Assembly (NCBI GenBank): GCA_001829675.1
Contig: MIBZ01000030.1
Span: forward strand, 1-44,938
Length of the DNA stretch: 44,938 nt
Origin: Sulfurimonas sp. RIFCSPLOWO2_12_36_12
Lineage (GTDB): Bacteria > Campylobacterota > Campylobacteria > Campylobacterales > Sulfurimonadaceae
Direction: 5' to 3'
This document shows positions 32,943 through 42,268 of this stretch, piece by piece. How positions within the stretch are numbered: the first letter of the stretch is position 1; the number at the start of each line of letters is the position of its first letter. A model generated the notes under the pieces. It ran no database searches and was not told the origin of the DNA. It was given only the letters and a program-made list of their open reading frames with translations. A program made the position numbers and the translations under genes.

Positions 32943-34163
32943 ATGTTTAAACTTGCACTCAAAAACACTCTTTTTTACAAAGGCCGCTCTATTACGACCG
33001 CTGTTTTGACCTTTGTATCGACGATACTTTTTATACTTTTTATATCTCTGCAAGACGGTTCACACAACGCTATGCTTGAAAATTCGCTCAAAATTTATAC
33101 GGGTGCAATAGAGATTTACCATAGAGATTATCGCGATGTCGGCGGTAACGAGTATCTTATACAAGATGCTAAAGCCATTACGGACAAACTTGCAAAAATA
33201 GATGCCGTTGAAGCTTTTAGCACTCGGTATGAAACTTACGGTCTGTTCTCAAGCAAAGAGTACTCTGCGGCTTCTATGCTTGCGGGAGTAGAGCCTTCAA
33301 AAGAGAGTGTTTTAAGCTCTCTCGGTACGGCGCTTAAAGAGGGTAAGTTTTTAGATGAGAACGCCGGAAATTGTATCTATATGGGTGCGGAGTTGGTTAA
33401 AAAACTAAAGCTTGGCATCGGCGATGAGGTTGCTTTTGTCGGGAGTGCGAGTGACGACTCTTTTGCGGCTGATATCTTTAAGCTGTGCGGAGTTTTTAAA
33501 ACCGGTCTGTTCGAGTTTGATTCTAGTGCCTCTTTTGTCTCAAGGAGCTATTTTGACGAGTTGATGAACGGCTATAATAAAGCTTCGTATATAACTATAA
33601 AGTTAAAAAATATTGATGATGCAGACATTGTAAACAGCCAAATCATAAAAGTTTTAGATGATGAGAATTTGGAATCTCTTACTTGGAAAACTCTTATGAA
33701 GAGTATGGTTGAAATGATGGAAATCGATAGTATTTTTGGATATATCTCTTTATCTCTGTTTCTCGTGGTAATCTTTTTTGTCATTATGATTTACGGTTTC
33801 ATAAATATCAGTTCCCGTATAAAAGAGTTTGGAGTTTTGCGCTCTATCGGGCTATCAAAGAAAAACATCTTGTTACTTCTATTTTATGAGATTTTTATAC
33901 TTTCAACCATCTCCGTCATCTTAGCCACGCCGATAGCTGCTTATATCTGTTATTACTACAATATAAACCCCGTTGTAATTAAAGGGATAGCCGAGATGTA
34001 CAAAGATTACGGAGTAGTTTCAGACGAGATACCTTTTAATTTTGATATGTTTACTATCTTTTGGAATGTCGCGGTTGTATATATTCTGAATTTTTTAAGT
34101 ATTTTGTATCCATACTTATACATAAATTCATTCAAACCCATTGAGGCGACAAGACATGTATAA
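32943..34163 (+). CDS. FtsX/LolC-like ABC transporter permease 1
   Basis: The 406-residue permease has one TM at about 17-37, a periplasmic MacB-PCD-type domain (about 40-250) and three C-terminal TM helices (about 270-295, 315-345, 370-395). The FtsX-domain segment ISSRIKEFGVLRSIGLSKKNI at about 286-306 is diagnostic of the LolCE/MacB class, which extracts substrates from the outer leaflet of the inner membrane. It begins 11 nt after the LolA-like gene and overlaps the second permease by 8 nt. Two different permeases with one ATPase point to a heterodimer of LolCDE architecture. Confidence 0.92.
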   Translation: MFKLALKNTLFYKGRSITTAVLTFVSTILFILFISLQDGSHNAMLENSLKIYTGAIEIYHRDYRDVGGNEYLIQDAKAITDKLAKIDAVEAFSTRYETYGLFSSKEYSAASMLAGVEPSKESVLSSLGTALKEGKFLDENAGNCIYMGAELVKKLKLGIGDEVAFVGSASDDSFAADIFKLCGVFKTGLFEFDSSASFVSRSYFDELMNGYNKASYITIKLKNIDDADIVNSQIIKVLDDENLESLTWKTLMKSMVEMMEIDSIFGYISLSLFLVVIFFVIMIYGFINISSRIKEFGVLRSIGLSKKNILLLLFYEIFILSTISVILATPIAAYICYYYNINPVVIKGIAEMYKDYGVVSDEIPFNFDMFTIFWNVAVVYILNFLSILYPYLYINSFKPIEATRHV

Positions 34164-35367
34164 ACTTATACTGAAAATGGCTTGGAAAAACTCTTTTATG
34201 AGACTCTCCCGCACGCTTCTTGTCATAATTATGATTGGAGTCAGTATGAGCATGATGCTGGGAATTCAAGGTATTTATGACGGTATGGTAAATAACATGG
34301 TAGATAAAAACAGAAGAAGCGATAGCGGAGATATCACTATTTTTGCAAAAGATTATAGGGTAAATAGAGATTTATTATATAGAATAAAAAATGTGCATGA
34401 GATAAAAAATGAGATACAAAAGATGGATGGAGTCGAGGCAGTTGTTTTGAGGATAAGAGCAGACGGGCTTCTCTCTACCGCCAGAAAATCATCTTTTGCT
34501 TCGGTAATAGGCATAGATTTAAAAGAGGAAGAGCATTTTGGAAAGTTTAGCGAGTTTTTAAAAGAGGGAACTGTTGATTTACAAAAGCAGGGCGCTATCA
34601 TAGGAGTAGAGTTGGCAAAAACACTAAAAGTTCGTGTCGGCTCTAAGATTATTTTTTCTACTCAAGACGGCTCTGGAGAGATAAACTCTATAGCGCTTTA
34701 TATTAGAGCGATTGTTCAAACGACAAACATCGCACTCGATAACAGTGCCATTTTTATAGATATAGGTCAGTTGCATAAGTTTTTAGGCACTGCTTCAACG
34801 GAGGCTACGCAGATTTCTATCAGAGGCAACGGCGAAAAGCTATATGGCGAACTTAAATCAAAATACCCAAATCTTGATGTTAAAACCTTTTTGGAACTGC
34901 AGCCTATGATAAAGCAGATGCAGGATTTGATGGTTATATTTAACTCTGTTACTTTTTTTATAGTTATGAGCGTTGTTTTTGTGGGAATATTCGGCGTTAT
35001 GTATGTCTCAATCCTTGATAGAATCCGTGAATTCGGTATTATGCTGAGTGTCGGAATGCACTACAAATATATAAGACTGCAGATATTTTTTGAAGCTCTG
35101 TTTGTAGGGCTTATGGGATATTTAAGCGGGGCGGTTTTGGGAGCGGTTATATTGGTATATCTTAAAAATAAAGGGATTGATTTAAGCTCATTTTCCGATG
35201 CACTGGAGATGTGGGGCTATGAATCTGTTATACACGGCACCATAAAAATCTCATACTTTACGACCACTTTTGCCTCAATTATAACCGCATCGCTTTTTAG
35301 CATACTTATTCCGCTTAGAAAAATAAAAAAACTAAATCCAATCGAAGTAATCAAGGCTGACAAATGA
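34156..35367 (+). CDS. FtsX/LolE-like ABC transporter permease 2
   Basis: I choose ATG 34156 (MYKLILKMAWKNSFMRLSR), which overlaps the previous stop as ATGTATAA. TTG 34141 would add only MRRQD. It has the same topology as permease 1: an N-terminal TM at about 18-38, a periplasmic domain, and three TM helices at the end. The motif LDRIREFGIMLSVGMHYKYI and the C-terminal LRKIKKLNPIEVIKADK are typical FtsX-family features. It overlaps the ATPase gene by ATGA. It is homologous but clearly diverged from permease 1, so the pair is probably an obligate heterodimer. Confidence 0.92.
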   Translation: MYKLILKMAWKNSFMRLSRTLLVIIMIGVSMSMMLGIQGIYDGMVNNMVDKNRRSDSGDITIFAKDYRVNRDLLYRIKNVHEIKNEIQKMDGVEAVVLRIRADGLLSTARKSSFASVIGIDLKEEEHFGKFSEFLKEGTVDLQKQGAIIGVELAKTLKVRVGSKIIFSTQDGSGEINSIALYIRAIVQTTNIALDNSAIFIDIGQLHKFLGTASTEATQISIRGNGEKLYGELKSKYPNLDVKTFLELQPMIKQMQDLMVIFNSVTFFIVMSVVFVGIFGVMYVSILDRIREFGIMLSVGMHYKYIRLQIFFEALFVGLMGYLSGAVLGAVILVYLKNKGIDLSSFSDALEMWGYESVIHGTIKISYFTTTFASIITASLFSILIPLRKIKKLNPIEVIKADK

Positions 35368-36044
35368 TAAAACTCCAAGGTGTAAATAAGTACTTTTTCA
35401 GAGGCGAGCCAAGAGAGGTTCACGCACTTCGCGATATAATTCTAACCATAGAAGAGGGAGAGTTTACACTCTTTAGCGGAGCATCCGGCTGTGGAAAGAC
35501 AACACTTTTAAATGTAATAGGTGCGCTTGATAGCTGCGAGAGCGGTAAAATATATCTTGATGAAAAAGAGATAAGTTCATTGGATGAAGATGCGCGTACC
35601 ACGCTAAGGCTTAATGAGTTGGGATTTGTTTTTCAGGCATATAACTTGATTCCGGTTTTGAGCGTTGAAGAGAATATCGGTTTTATTATGAGGCTTCGCG
35701 GCTTTAGCGATGAGGAGATAAGAAGAAGAGTTTTGGAGGTTGCAACGCTTTTAAAGATAGAAGATAAGTTAAAATCACTTCCAAACACGCTAAGCGGAGG
35801 GCAGCAGCAAAGAGTGGCGGTAGCGCGTGCCGTTGCCGCAAAACCTAAAATCATCTTAGCTGACGAGCCGACTGCAAATCTTGACTCCAACAACTCGCAA
35901 ATACTTATGAGTATGATGAGAGAGCTGAATGAAAAAGAGGGTGTGAGCATCCTTTTTGCTTCTCATGATGAACTTATACTAAAGAGCGTAAGAAGGGTTA
36001 TAACACTCAATGACGGTGCGATTATAGATGATTATAAGCAGTAA
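35364..36044 (+). CDS. LolD/MacB-type ABC ATP-binding protein
   Basis: The 226-residue ATPase has Walker [14 protein letters not shown]-loop VFQAYNLIPVLSVEEN, signature [14 protein letters not shown], Walker B IILADEPTANLDS and H-loop SHDE. The insertion and DEPTANLD are those of the LolD/MacB/FtsE group, matching the FtsX-type permeases before it. With those permeases it forms a mechanotransmission-type exporter of LolCDE-like layout. The last 17 nt overlap the barrel gene. It could serve a dedicated lipid or lipoprotein route rather than the general Lol system. Confidence 0.94.
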   Translation: MIKLQGVNKYFFRGEPREVHALRDIILTIEEGEFTLFSGASGCGKTTLLNVIGALDSCESGKIYLDEKEISSLDEDARTTLRLNELGFVFQAYNLIPVLSVEENIGFIMRLRGFSDEEIRRRVLEVATLLKIEDKLKSLPNTLSGGQQQRVAVARAVAAKPKIILADEPTANLDSNNSQILMSMMRELNEKEGVSILFASHDELILKSVRRVITLNDGAIIDDYKQ

Positions 36045-37185
36045 AAAACTATTTTTTCTTTTTCTTTTTTTTGCAGAGTCTCTATCTGGCGATGTAGATT
36101 ACAGGGTTACAAATACAAATATTACCGTCACGGGAGATTCAAGCCTTCAAAGTGAAAACAAAAGTTATATTTATAACTATAACAGAGCCAGATTTTATGC
36201 GGATTATGAGCAAGAGAGATATTTCGGCAGCGTAATCGGCGACATAGTTAATTATTACGGAGATAGCTACACAAGTTCAAATATATTTGAGTATCTCAAA
36301 AACTCACGCTCAGACACTCCGTTTGAGACACAGACAAATTTCAAAGATTACGGCAAGGGTGCAGTTTATGCAAAACTTTACAGAGCCTATGTGGGATATG
36401 AGGATGCAAAAAACAGGGTTGTAGCAGGTCTGCAAAATATATCCATGGGAGTGGGGCGGATATGGACGCCTACAAATATATTTAACCCAAGAAACAGCTA
36501 TGCGATAGAGCCTGATGAGATTTATGGAGTGAGCGCTCTCTCCTATCTAAGACACCTAAGCGACACTTCGCATATTACCATTGTAGCAAGCCAAAATAAA
36601 GAAAAAAAGTTTAAATATGCGGGGCAATACAAAGGTTATCTCAGTTTTGCAGATATCGGGCTCAACGCCGTAAATTCTGATAAAACAAAGATGATTGGTT
36701 ATGAGATAGAGGGCAATCTAGCAGAGACCGGAGTTGAGCTTAGAAGTGAAGCAGGATATATTAGAAGCAGCCTTGAGGATGAGTTTAACCAAGAGTATGA
36801 AGTAGAGTTTTTTCAGGGAATCATAGGGGCAGAGTACGGTTTTAAAAATGGGGTTACTCTGGTATTTGAAACACTCTACAGTTCAAAAGATTTTACTTAC
36901 GAGGAGGTAGTGCTTAATCTTCGTTCGGATATTCTATCAAATCTTGTAAACTCAAATTTTTACAGCGGAGTTACTCTTTCATACAGTTTAAATCTATTTT
37001 TGGATGCCTCACTGCTTTATATAGAGAGTTTTGGGGATAAAAATTCACGCTTTATTTCGCCGAGTTTGAGCTATACGCTAAATGACTACAATAGTTTCAC
37101 GCTTGGCGCACAGATAGTTGGCGGCAAGCGTGAAAGTGAGCTTGGAGAAAATAGTTACTTTTTTAAATGGAGCTTATCGTTTTGA
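36028..37185 (+). CDS. Outer-membrane beta-barrel protein linked to the LolCDE-like exporter
   Basis: Signal peptide MIISSKKLFFLFLFFAESLSGD is followed by about 360 residues of alternating strands with many Tyr/Ser/Asn (SYIYNYNRARFYADYEQERYF, then RVVAGLQNISMGVGRIWTP). The protein ends in Phe (YFFKWSLSF), as outer-membrane barrels do. ATG 36028 lies inside the end of the ATPase gene, so the two genes are translationally coupled. A barrel coded with a LolA-like protein and a LolCDE-like transporter suggests a complete inner-to-outer membrane export path. I do not recognise a named porin family. Confidence 0.8.
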   Translation: MIISSKKLFFLFLFFAESLSGDVDYRVTNTNITVTGDSSLQSENKSYIYNYNRARFYADYEQERYFGSVIGDIVNYYGDSYTSSNIFEYLKNSRSDTPFETQTNFKDYGKGAVYAKLYRAYVGYEDAKNRVVAGLQNISMGVGRIWTPTNIFNPRNSYAIEPDEIYGVSALSYLRHLSDTSHITIVASQNKEKKFKYAGQYKGYLSFADIGLNAVNSDKTKMIGYEIEGNLAETGVELRSEAGYIRSSLEDEFNQEYEVEFFQGIIGAEYGFKNGVTLVFETLYSSKDFTYEEVVLNLRSDILSNLVNSNFYSGVTLSYSLNLFLDASLLYIESFGDKNSRFISPSLSYTLNDYNSFTLGAQIVGGKRESELGENSYFFKWSLSF

Positions 37186-37212
37186 TTAATGTTATACACC
37201 CCACTAAAGCTA

Positions 37213-37230
37213 CACAAAGCTTGCTTTGTG
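37213..37230. other. Short hairpin after the exporter operon
   Basis: CACAAAG (37213-37219) pairs with CTTTGTG (37224-37230) around a 4-nt loop CTTG. No T-run follows at once on the + strand. It lies 28 nt after the barrel gene stop and may end or stabilise that transcript. The rest of the 170-nt gap holds only the repeat at 37302-37347. Confidence 0.35.
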
Positions 37231-37301
37231 AGATTTGTATAGTATTAAAAGCTTTTTTGTTAACGGACTAATTTTCTGACGCATCAAATGTGTCAAGCTT
37301 C

Positions 37302-37347
37302 AGTGCCACAGCGGCTAGCGAAGCTAAAGGAATTCACTTCCTTTAGC
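37302..37347. repeat. Dispersed hairpin repeat, copy A
   Basis: The 19-nt sequence AGTGCCACAGCGGCTAGCG (37302-37320) is followed by a 10-bp perfect stem: GCTAAAGGAA (37323-37332) and TTCCTTTAGC (37338-37347) with loop TTCAC. The same 19 nt occur at 39200-39218, again followed by a hairpin of different sequence. This copy lies just past the 3' end of leuA and could act as its terminator on the - strand. Confidence 0.7.
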
Positions 37348-37354
37348 GGACTAA

Positions 37355-39013
37355 TTAATGAAACGCTCTATTTAGCGCACAAAAGAGTGCTTTTACGGAA
37401 GCAGTTGCGATGTCGTTGTCGGAGCCTACTCCAAAACAAGAGAGTGTGGCCTCGGTTTGTATCTCAATATATGCAATTGCTTTTGCGGAGCTTAAATGCC
37501 CGTAAGAGTGCTCATAGTATGAGTTGATGGTAAAGCTGTTTTTATAATTTTTCATCAAAGCATTTTTACAAGCGTCAACAGGTCCGTTGCCCTCTCCGCT
37601 TGCTACAGTCTCAATGCCGTCGTAAAAATAGGTTAAAGTACATTTCGATACTCCTTTTACGGAAGCAAGAGTAAAATCAATCAATGAGATATGCTCTTTT
37701 ACTTTAAAATAGTTCTCGTTGAAAATCTCAAAGAGCTCTTCTGCGCTAAGCTCCTGACCTTTTTTGTCACTGACATCTTGAACAAGCTTGCCGACTTCAG
37801 GATGCATAGCTTTTGGCAATTGATAGCCAAAGTTTTTTTCGAGTACATAAGCTACACCCCCTTTTCCGGACTGTGAATTGATACGAATGATACTTTCATA
37901 ACTTCTTCCAACATCTTCTGGGTCAATTGGAAGATAAGGAACTTCCCAGAAGACCTCTTTGTTTGATTTTCTGTAAGCCAAACCTTTATTTATGGCATCT
38001 TGGTGAGAGCCTGAAAAAGCAGTATAAACAAGCTCGCCGACATAAGGATGACGAACATGCGTCTCTATCTCAGTGCATTTCTCAACCACATCCAAAACTT
38101 CATTAACATTGCTAAAGTCAAGATTTGACTCCATGCCTTGAGTTGTCATATTAAGAGCAAGCGTGATGATATCGACATTGCCTGTTCTCTCTCCGTTGCA
38201 CAAAAGTGTTCCCTCAACTCTGTCTGCGCCGGCTAAAAGTGCAAGTTCCGTTGCCGCAACACTTGTTCCTCTGTCGTTGTGCGTATGGGTTGAAATAATG
38301 ACATTTTCTCTGTTATGCAAATGTTCGCTCATCCACTCAATTTGGTCGGCATAAACATTCGGCGTAGCCATTTCAACTGTTGCAGGCAGGTTAATGATGA
38401 CTTTTCTGTTGTTACTTATGCCCCATCTAGCCGTCACTGCATTTGAAATCTCTGCCGCAAACTCAAGCTCTGTTCCTGTAAAACTCTCAGGCGAATACTC
38501 TAAATATATCTCCCCGCTAAAGTTTTTTTCATATTTTTTAACTAAATCAACACCTTCAAGAGCAAGAGCGATTATCTCCTCTTTTGATTTTTTAAAAACC
38601 ATTTTGCGTTGAGCCGTTGAAGTTGAGTTGTAAAGATGAACCGTCGCTTTTTTAACACCATCAAGAGCCTCAAAAGTTTTAGCAATAAGATGTTCTCTTG
38701 CTTGAACTAAAACCTGAACTCTGACATCATCAGGAATAAGATTGTCATCAACAAGACGGCGTAAAAAGTTAAATTCAACTTTAGAGGCAGATGGAAAACC
38801 AACCTCTATCTCTTTAAATCCAAGTTTTAGTAAGAGTGCGAAAAGGGAGAGTTTTTTATTCATATCCATAGGGTTTATAAGTGCCTGATTGCCGTCACGC
38901 AAATCAACACTGCACCATATAGGGGACGAAGTTATAGTTTTAGAAGGCCATTTTCTATTTGGCAAATCTATTTTTGGGTAGGGACGATACTTCCCTTGCG
39001 GAATATTTTTCAT
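37355..39013 (-). CDS. leuA: 2-isopropylmalate synthase (long LeuA type)
   Basis: This cytosolic enzyme condenses acetyl-CoA with 2-oxoisovalerate, the first step of leucine synthesis. The 552-residue protein begins with PKIDLPNRKWPSKTITSSPIW, typical of the long LeuA2 group. The catalytic TIM barrel has SVDLRDGNQAL, with the metal-binding Arg/Asp, and STHTHNDRGTSVA, with the metal-binding His pair. GNVDIITLAL and GLAYRKSN follow. The C-terminal domain (about 430-552) contains the GNGPVDACKNAL regulatory fold for leucine feedback. The gene stands alone on the - strand, flanked on both sides by copies of a hairpin repeat. Confidence 0.97.
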   Translation of the reverse strand: MKNIPQGKYRPYPKIDLPNRKWPSKTITSSPIWCSVDLRDGNQALINPMDMNKKLSLFALLLKLGFKEIEVGFPSASKVEFNFLRRLVDDNLIPDDVRVQVLVQAREHLIAKTFEALDGVKKATVHLYNSTSTAQRKMVFKKSKEEIIALALEGVDLVKKYEKNFSGEIYLEYSPESFTGTELEFAAEISNAVTARWGISNNRKVIINLPATVEMATPNVYADQIEWMSEHLHNRENVIISTHTHNDRGTSVAATELALLAGADRVEGTLLCNGERTGNVDIITLALNMTTQGMESNLDFSNVNEVLDVVEKCTEIETHVRHPYVGELVYTAFSGSHQDAINKGLAYRKSNKEVFWEVPYLPIDPEDVGRSYESIIRINSQSGKGGVAYVLEKNFGYQLPKAMHPEVGKLVQDVSDKKGQELSAEELFEIFNENYFKVKEHISLIDFTLASVKGVSKCTLTYFYDGIETVASGEGNGPVDACKNALMKNYKNSFTINSYYEHSYGHLSSAKAIAYIEIQTEATLSCFGVGSDNDIATASVKALFCALNRAFH

Positions 39014-39133
39014 AATAAACCTTATAACTTGAATTTCAATAACGCACTCTTACATACTGTTATCGTTGCGGAATTATAGCGAATTTGTGATTAGTTGATT
39101 GTTTTTGATGTATGATTTTTAAGAAATATTTTT

Positions 39134-39158
39134 GAATAAATCCCGCCAAAAGCGGGAT
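39134..39158 (-). terminator. Terminator of glnA
   Basis: Read on the - strand, ATCCCGC (39158-39152) and GCGGGAT (39146-39140) form a 7-bp GC-rich stem with a 5-nt loop. It is followed by TTATTC (39139-39134) and an AT-rich tract. It lies about 95 nt beyond the glnA stop. Confidence 0.65.
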
Positions 39159-39199
39159 ATTTCGAATTTTTTAACTCTGCCTCGTTAGAGGCTAGCTTT

Positions 39200-39246
39200 A
39201 GTGCCACAGCGGCTAGCGTAGCAAAAAGGGACTTTGTTCCTTTTGC
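39200..39246. repeat. Dispersed hairpin repeat, copy B
   Basis: AGTGCCACAGCGGCTAGCG (39200-39218) is identical to copy A at 37302-37320. The following arm differs but still folds: GCAAAA (39221-39226) pairs with TTTTGC (39241-39246), and GGGAC with GTTCC after a bulged A. It lies 5 nt from the glnA stop. Retention of a hairpin with changed sequence suggests compensatory change. The 237-nt gap between glnA and leuA otherwise holds only the glnA terminator. Confidence 0.7.
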
Positions 39247-39250
39247 GTTT

Positions 39251-40681
39251 CTAACAACTATATGTTGTTTTAAACTCGTAAGCTGTCGGGCGTCTCTCAT
39301 CCGGCCAAATTTGTCTCTCAAACATATAGTGTTGATAGTCTTCTATAAAGGTATCAGTAAATACAGGTTTTAAGAAAGCATTATCAGCGATAAGCGCTTC
39401 AGTTGCTTCGCGTAAAGTATGAGGCATTTGAGGAATACCTTTTTCACGAATCTCATCTAGGCTCAGTTCAAATAAATCCTCATCCATTGGACCAACCGGA
39501 ACAGTTTTGTTTTTGATACCGTCAAGTCCAGCCATCATCATTACGGCAAATGCAAGATATGGGCAAGAAGTCGAGTCTGGAAATCTCATCTCGATACGAG
39601 TAGCTTTTTCGCCTGCACCGTATGGGATACGGCAAGATGCTGAACGATTTTGCATAGAGTAAGTCAAAATTGAAGGAGCTTCAAACCCCGGAATAAGTCT
39701 TTTGTATGAGTTAGTAGATGGGTTAGTAAGTGCTGCAACAGCTTTTGCATGCTGAAATATACCGCCGATATAGTGAAGAGCCATATCTGAGATATTAGCG
39801 TAATTGCCCTCTTTGTAGAAAAGGTTTTTACCGTCTTTCCATAGTGATTGGTGAACATGCATACCGTTTCCGTTATCGCCAAAAAGTGGTTTTGGCATAA
39901 ATGTCGCAGTTTTTCCGTTTAGGTGAGCAACCATTTTTATTACATATTTTAGTTTTTGAACATTGTCGGCTGCACCGATGATATCAGAGAAAACGATACC
40001 GATTTCGCCTTGACCTTGAGCAACTTCGTGGTGACCCAAAATAACTTCAAGTCCAACTTGCTCTAAAACTTGCATCATTTCAGCTCTTAAGTCTACCATA
40101 GTGTCTAGTGGAGCTACCGGAAAGTAACCGCCCTTAACGCCACCGCGGTGACCTGTGTTGTAGCCATCTTTATACTTAGTGTTTGAGTTCCACTCGCCCT
40201 CTTCAGTATCGATTTTGTAACCTGATTCATTCATGTTGTCGATAAATCTTACATCATCAAAAATAAAAAACTCATTTTCCGGTCCAAAATATGCAGCGTC
40301 TGCAATACCTAAAGATTCAGCATGTTTTAGTGTTGCTTTTGCGATTGAACGAGGACATTTTTCATACATTTGACCTTTGTAAATGTCGTAAACATCACAA
40401 AAAATAATTATGGTAGGATCAGCAGTAAAAGGGTCTAAAAATGCAGTAGGAACATCAGCTTTTAAAAGCATATCAGATTTATTAATCGGCTGCCATTTAT
40501 CAATCGAAGAGCCGTCAAATGGGAATCCGTTTGCTAAGTTATCCTTATTTACAGCACTTGCTCTGTATGTAACATGGTGCCATGTACCTTTTAAATCCGT
40601 AAATCTTAAATCTACGAATTGAACATCATTTTCTTCACAAAAAGCAAAAAATTCTTCTATGTTATTTACAAACTTTCCCAT
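39251..40681 (-). CDS. glnA: Type I glutamine synthetase
   Basis: The enzyme makes glutamine from glutamate, ammonia and ATP. At 476 residues it is the bacterial GSI size. The N-terminal beta-grasp part has [11 protein letters not shown]. Catalytic segments include [25 protein letters not shown] and [14 protein letters not shown]. The Asn-rich loop is [21 protein letters not shown]. Where adenylylated enzymes have N-L-Y-D-L, this one has D-L-F-E-L at about residue 395-400. The target Tyr is therefore Phe, and the enzyme cannot be controlled by GlnE-type adenylylation. The same replacement is, as I recall, known in Helicobacter. SD CAGGAG lies upstream of ATG 40681. Confidence 0.98.
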   Translation of the reverse strand: MGKFVNNIEEFFAFCEENDVQFVDLRFTDLKGTWHHVTYRASAVNKDNLANGFPFDGSSIDKWQPINKSDMLLKADVPTAFLDPFTADPTIIIFCDVYDIYKGQMYEKCPRSIAKATLKHAESLGIADAAYFGPENEFFIFDDVRFIDNMNESGYKIDTEEGEWNSNTKYKDGYNTGHRGGVKGGYFPVAPLDTMVDLRAEMMQVLEQVGLEVILGHHEVAQGQGEIGIVFSDIIGAADNVQKLKYVIKMVAHLNGKTATFMPKPLFGDNGNGMHVHQSLWKDGKNLFYKEGNYANISDMALHYIGGIFQHAKAVAALTNPSTNSYKRLIPGFEAPSILTYSMQNRSASCRIPYGAGEKATRIEMRFPDSTSCPYLAFAVMMMAGLDGIKNKTVPVGPMDEDLFELSLDEIREKGIPQMPHTLREATEALIADNAFLKPVFTDTFIEDYQHYMFERQIWPDERRPTAYEFKTTYSC

Positions 40682-40689
40682 TCATTTTC

Positions 40690-40716
40690 TCCTGAAATTT
40701 AATAGCGCATAGTATA
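40690..40716 (-). promoter_or_regulatory. Promoter and ribosome site of glnA
   Basis: On the - strand a TATACT -10 box (plus-strand AGTATA at 40711-40716) is followed by a leader of about 25 nt. The ribosome site CAGGAG reads at 40695-40690, before ATG 40681. Confidence 0.5.
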
Positions 40717-40724
40717 TCTAAATT

Positions 40725-40770
40725 AGATAAAAAAAACGAAAATAGTTGATTAAAATTTAATCAACTATTT
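40725..40770 (-). terminator. Terminator of the pst-phoU operon
   Basis: On the - strand a perfect 12-bp stem (AAATAGTTGATT, complementary arms 40759-40770 and 40740-40751) overlaps the phoU stop. It is followed by CG and a run of eight T (plus-strand A run just before 40739). This is a textbook intrinsic terminator. It insulates phoU from glnA. Confidence 0.85.
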
Positions 40771-41436
40771 AAAAAGTTTAATATCTCCACCTCGCTCTGC
40801 GTACATCATCAAGTTAGCTATATTTACAGATCTATCACATGATCTCTCTAATTTTCTTAAGCTGCCCAACACTTTTACATACTCTATTGATAACTCTTTT
40901 TCATCTATGATTCTGTTTAGTATCTCTTTTTCAAGAACTGCAAAAAGGTCATCGTTCATGCTCTCTTCAACAAGTACTTTTCTGTAAGTGTCTTCATAGT
41001 TACACTCATCACTTATATTGAAACACTCTAAGATATGTTTTAGGGCATTTATGCTGCTTTTGTGCAGTAGTAAAATGCTTGGTTTAAAAAATTCTAAGTC
41101 GCATGCGCTTCTTGTGTGTTCGCTCATTCTTCGGGCATATTTTTTTACCCCTTCCCCGATGCTTACAAGCTCATTTGTCATTTTTAAGTAAGCTATTAAA
41201 AAGCGGAGCTCTTTTGCTTCTGGTCCAAAAAGTGCAAAAGTTTTGATAATTTCATTGTCAATATCATCGCCTTTCATACCAATTTTGCTAAGAATAGTCT
41301 CAACTTCTTTAAATTTAGTCACATCTGAGAGTTTAAACGCTTCTAAAGATAGCTCATCAGCTACTATGATATCGCTTAGAAGAAGTGATAACTTGTCTCT
41401 TATTTTGTTAATTTTTTCATGATATTTTGATCCCAT
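40765..41436 (-). CDS. phoU: PhoU-family phosphate regulator
   Basis: PhoU links the Pst transporter to the phosphate-sensing kinase and limits phosphate uptake. The 223-residue protein is all-helical with two three-helix bundles. Each holds a PhoU-type acidic motif region: SIGEGVKKYARRMSEH at about 92-107 in the first and LRKLERSCDRSVNIANLMMY in the second. The second is the usual E-R-x-x-D-x-x-x-N-I pattern that binds metal. It is the last gene of the phosphate operon, 46 nt after pstB. The first motif is less conserved than in E. coli. Confidence 0.9.
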   Translation of the reverse strand: MGSKYHEKINKIRDKLSLLLSDIIVADELSLEAFKLSDVTKFKEVETILSKIGMKGDDIDNEIIKTFALFGPEAKELRFLIAYLKMTNELVSIGEGVKKYARRMSEHTRSACDLEFFKPSILLLHKSSINALKHILECFNISDECNYEDTYRKVLVEESMNDDLFAVLEKEILNRIIDEKELSIEYVKVLGSLRKLERSCDRSVNIANLMMYAERGGDIKLFK

Positions 41437-41482
41437 TTTTTCTTCCTTTAATTTATATATTTTGTAAATATAACTCTATTTA

Positions 41483-42268
41483 TCAACCGAATTTACCTGT
41501 AATGTACTCTTCCGTGAGTCTCTCTTTTGGTGTTACGAAAATCTCTTCCGTGCGTCCTAGTTCAACCAATTCGCCTAAGTACATAAACCCTGTGTAATCG
41601 CTTACGCGAGCAGCTTGTTGCATATTGTGCGTAACGATAATTATCGAAACTCTCTCTCTAAGTTCAACAATTAACTCTTCGATTCCGGCAGTAGAAATCG
41701 GGTCGAGTGCAGATGTCGGTTCGTCAAATAGTAAAATCTCAGGCTCAACTGCAACGGCTCTTGCTATACAAAGTCTTTGTTGTTGCCCACCGGATAAGCC
41801 GTTTGCATCATGTTTTAGTCTATCTTTTACTTCGTTCCAAATTGCCGCATCTTGGAGCGCTTTTTCAACTCTGCCTTGGAGCTCTGTCTTGTTTTTTAAC
41901 CCCTGAAGCCTAAGTCCATAAGCTACATTGTCAAATATACTCATAGGAAAAGCAGTCGGTTTTTGAAAAATCATTCCTATTTGAATTCTAAGTTTGATTA
42001 AATCCTCTTTGGGGTTTAAAATATTTCTCTCTTTAAAGAGTATTTCGCCGCTGTATTTATTTCCCGGATAGAGGTCATGCATACGGTTAAAGCTTCTAAG
42101 AAGAGTTGTCTTGCCGCATCCTGATGGTCCGATAAGAGCGGTTATGCTGTGTTTTGCTATTGGCATATTGAGTTTTTTTACGCTTGGCGCATCAGCTCCG
42201 GCATACATAAACTCAAAGTCTTTAACTTTAAGTGCTTTTTCTTCAGTTATATCAACAATAGTTGCCAT
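41483..42268 (-). CDS. pstB: Phosphate ABC transporter ATP-binding protein
   Basis: PstB energises high-affinity phosphate import. The 261-residue ATPase has Walker [20 protein letters not shown], where the R-x-x-N-R-M continuation is PstB-specific. The Q-loop is [20 protein letters not shown], the signature [14 protein letters not shown] and the Walker [17 protein letters not shown]. The last includes the STxxIE extension typical for PstB. Its ATG overlaps the pstA stop by one base (TAATG). Confidence 0.98.
   Translation of the reverse strand: MATIVDITEEKALKVKDFEFMYAGADAPSVKKLNMPIAKHSITALIGPSGCGKTTLLRSFNRMHDLYPGNKYSGEILFKERNILNPKEDLIKLRIQIGMIFQKPTAFPMSIFDNVAYGLRLQGLKNKTELQGRVEKALQDAAIWNEVKDRLKHDANGLSGGQQQRLCIARAVAVEPEILLFDEPTSALDPISTAGIEELIVELRERVSIIIVTHNMQQAARVSDYTGFMYLGELVELGRTEEIFVTPKERLTEEYITGKFG

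Noticed and set aside
37288..37527. 79-codon + strand open frame over the repeat and the 3' end of leuA
   Set aside because: It is antisense to leuA codons and starts inside the hairpin repeat.
39091..39321. 76-codon - strand open frame overlapping the end of glnA and the repeat
   Set aside because: It runs in another frame through glnA, copy B of the repeat and the terminator hairpin, with no ribosome site.
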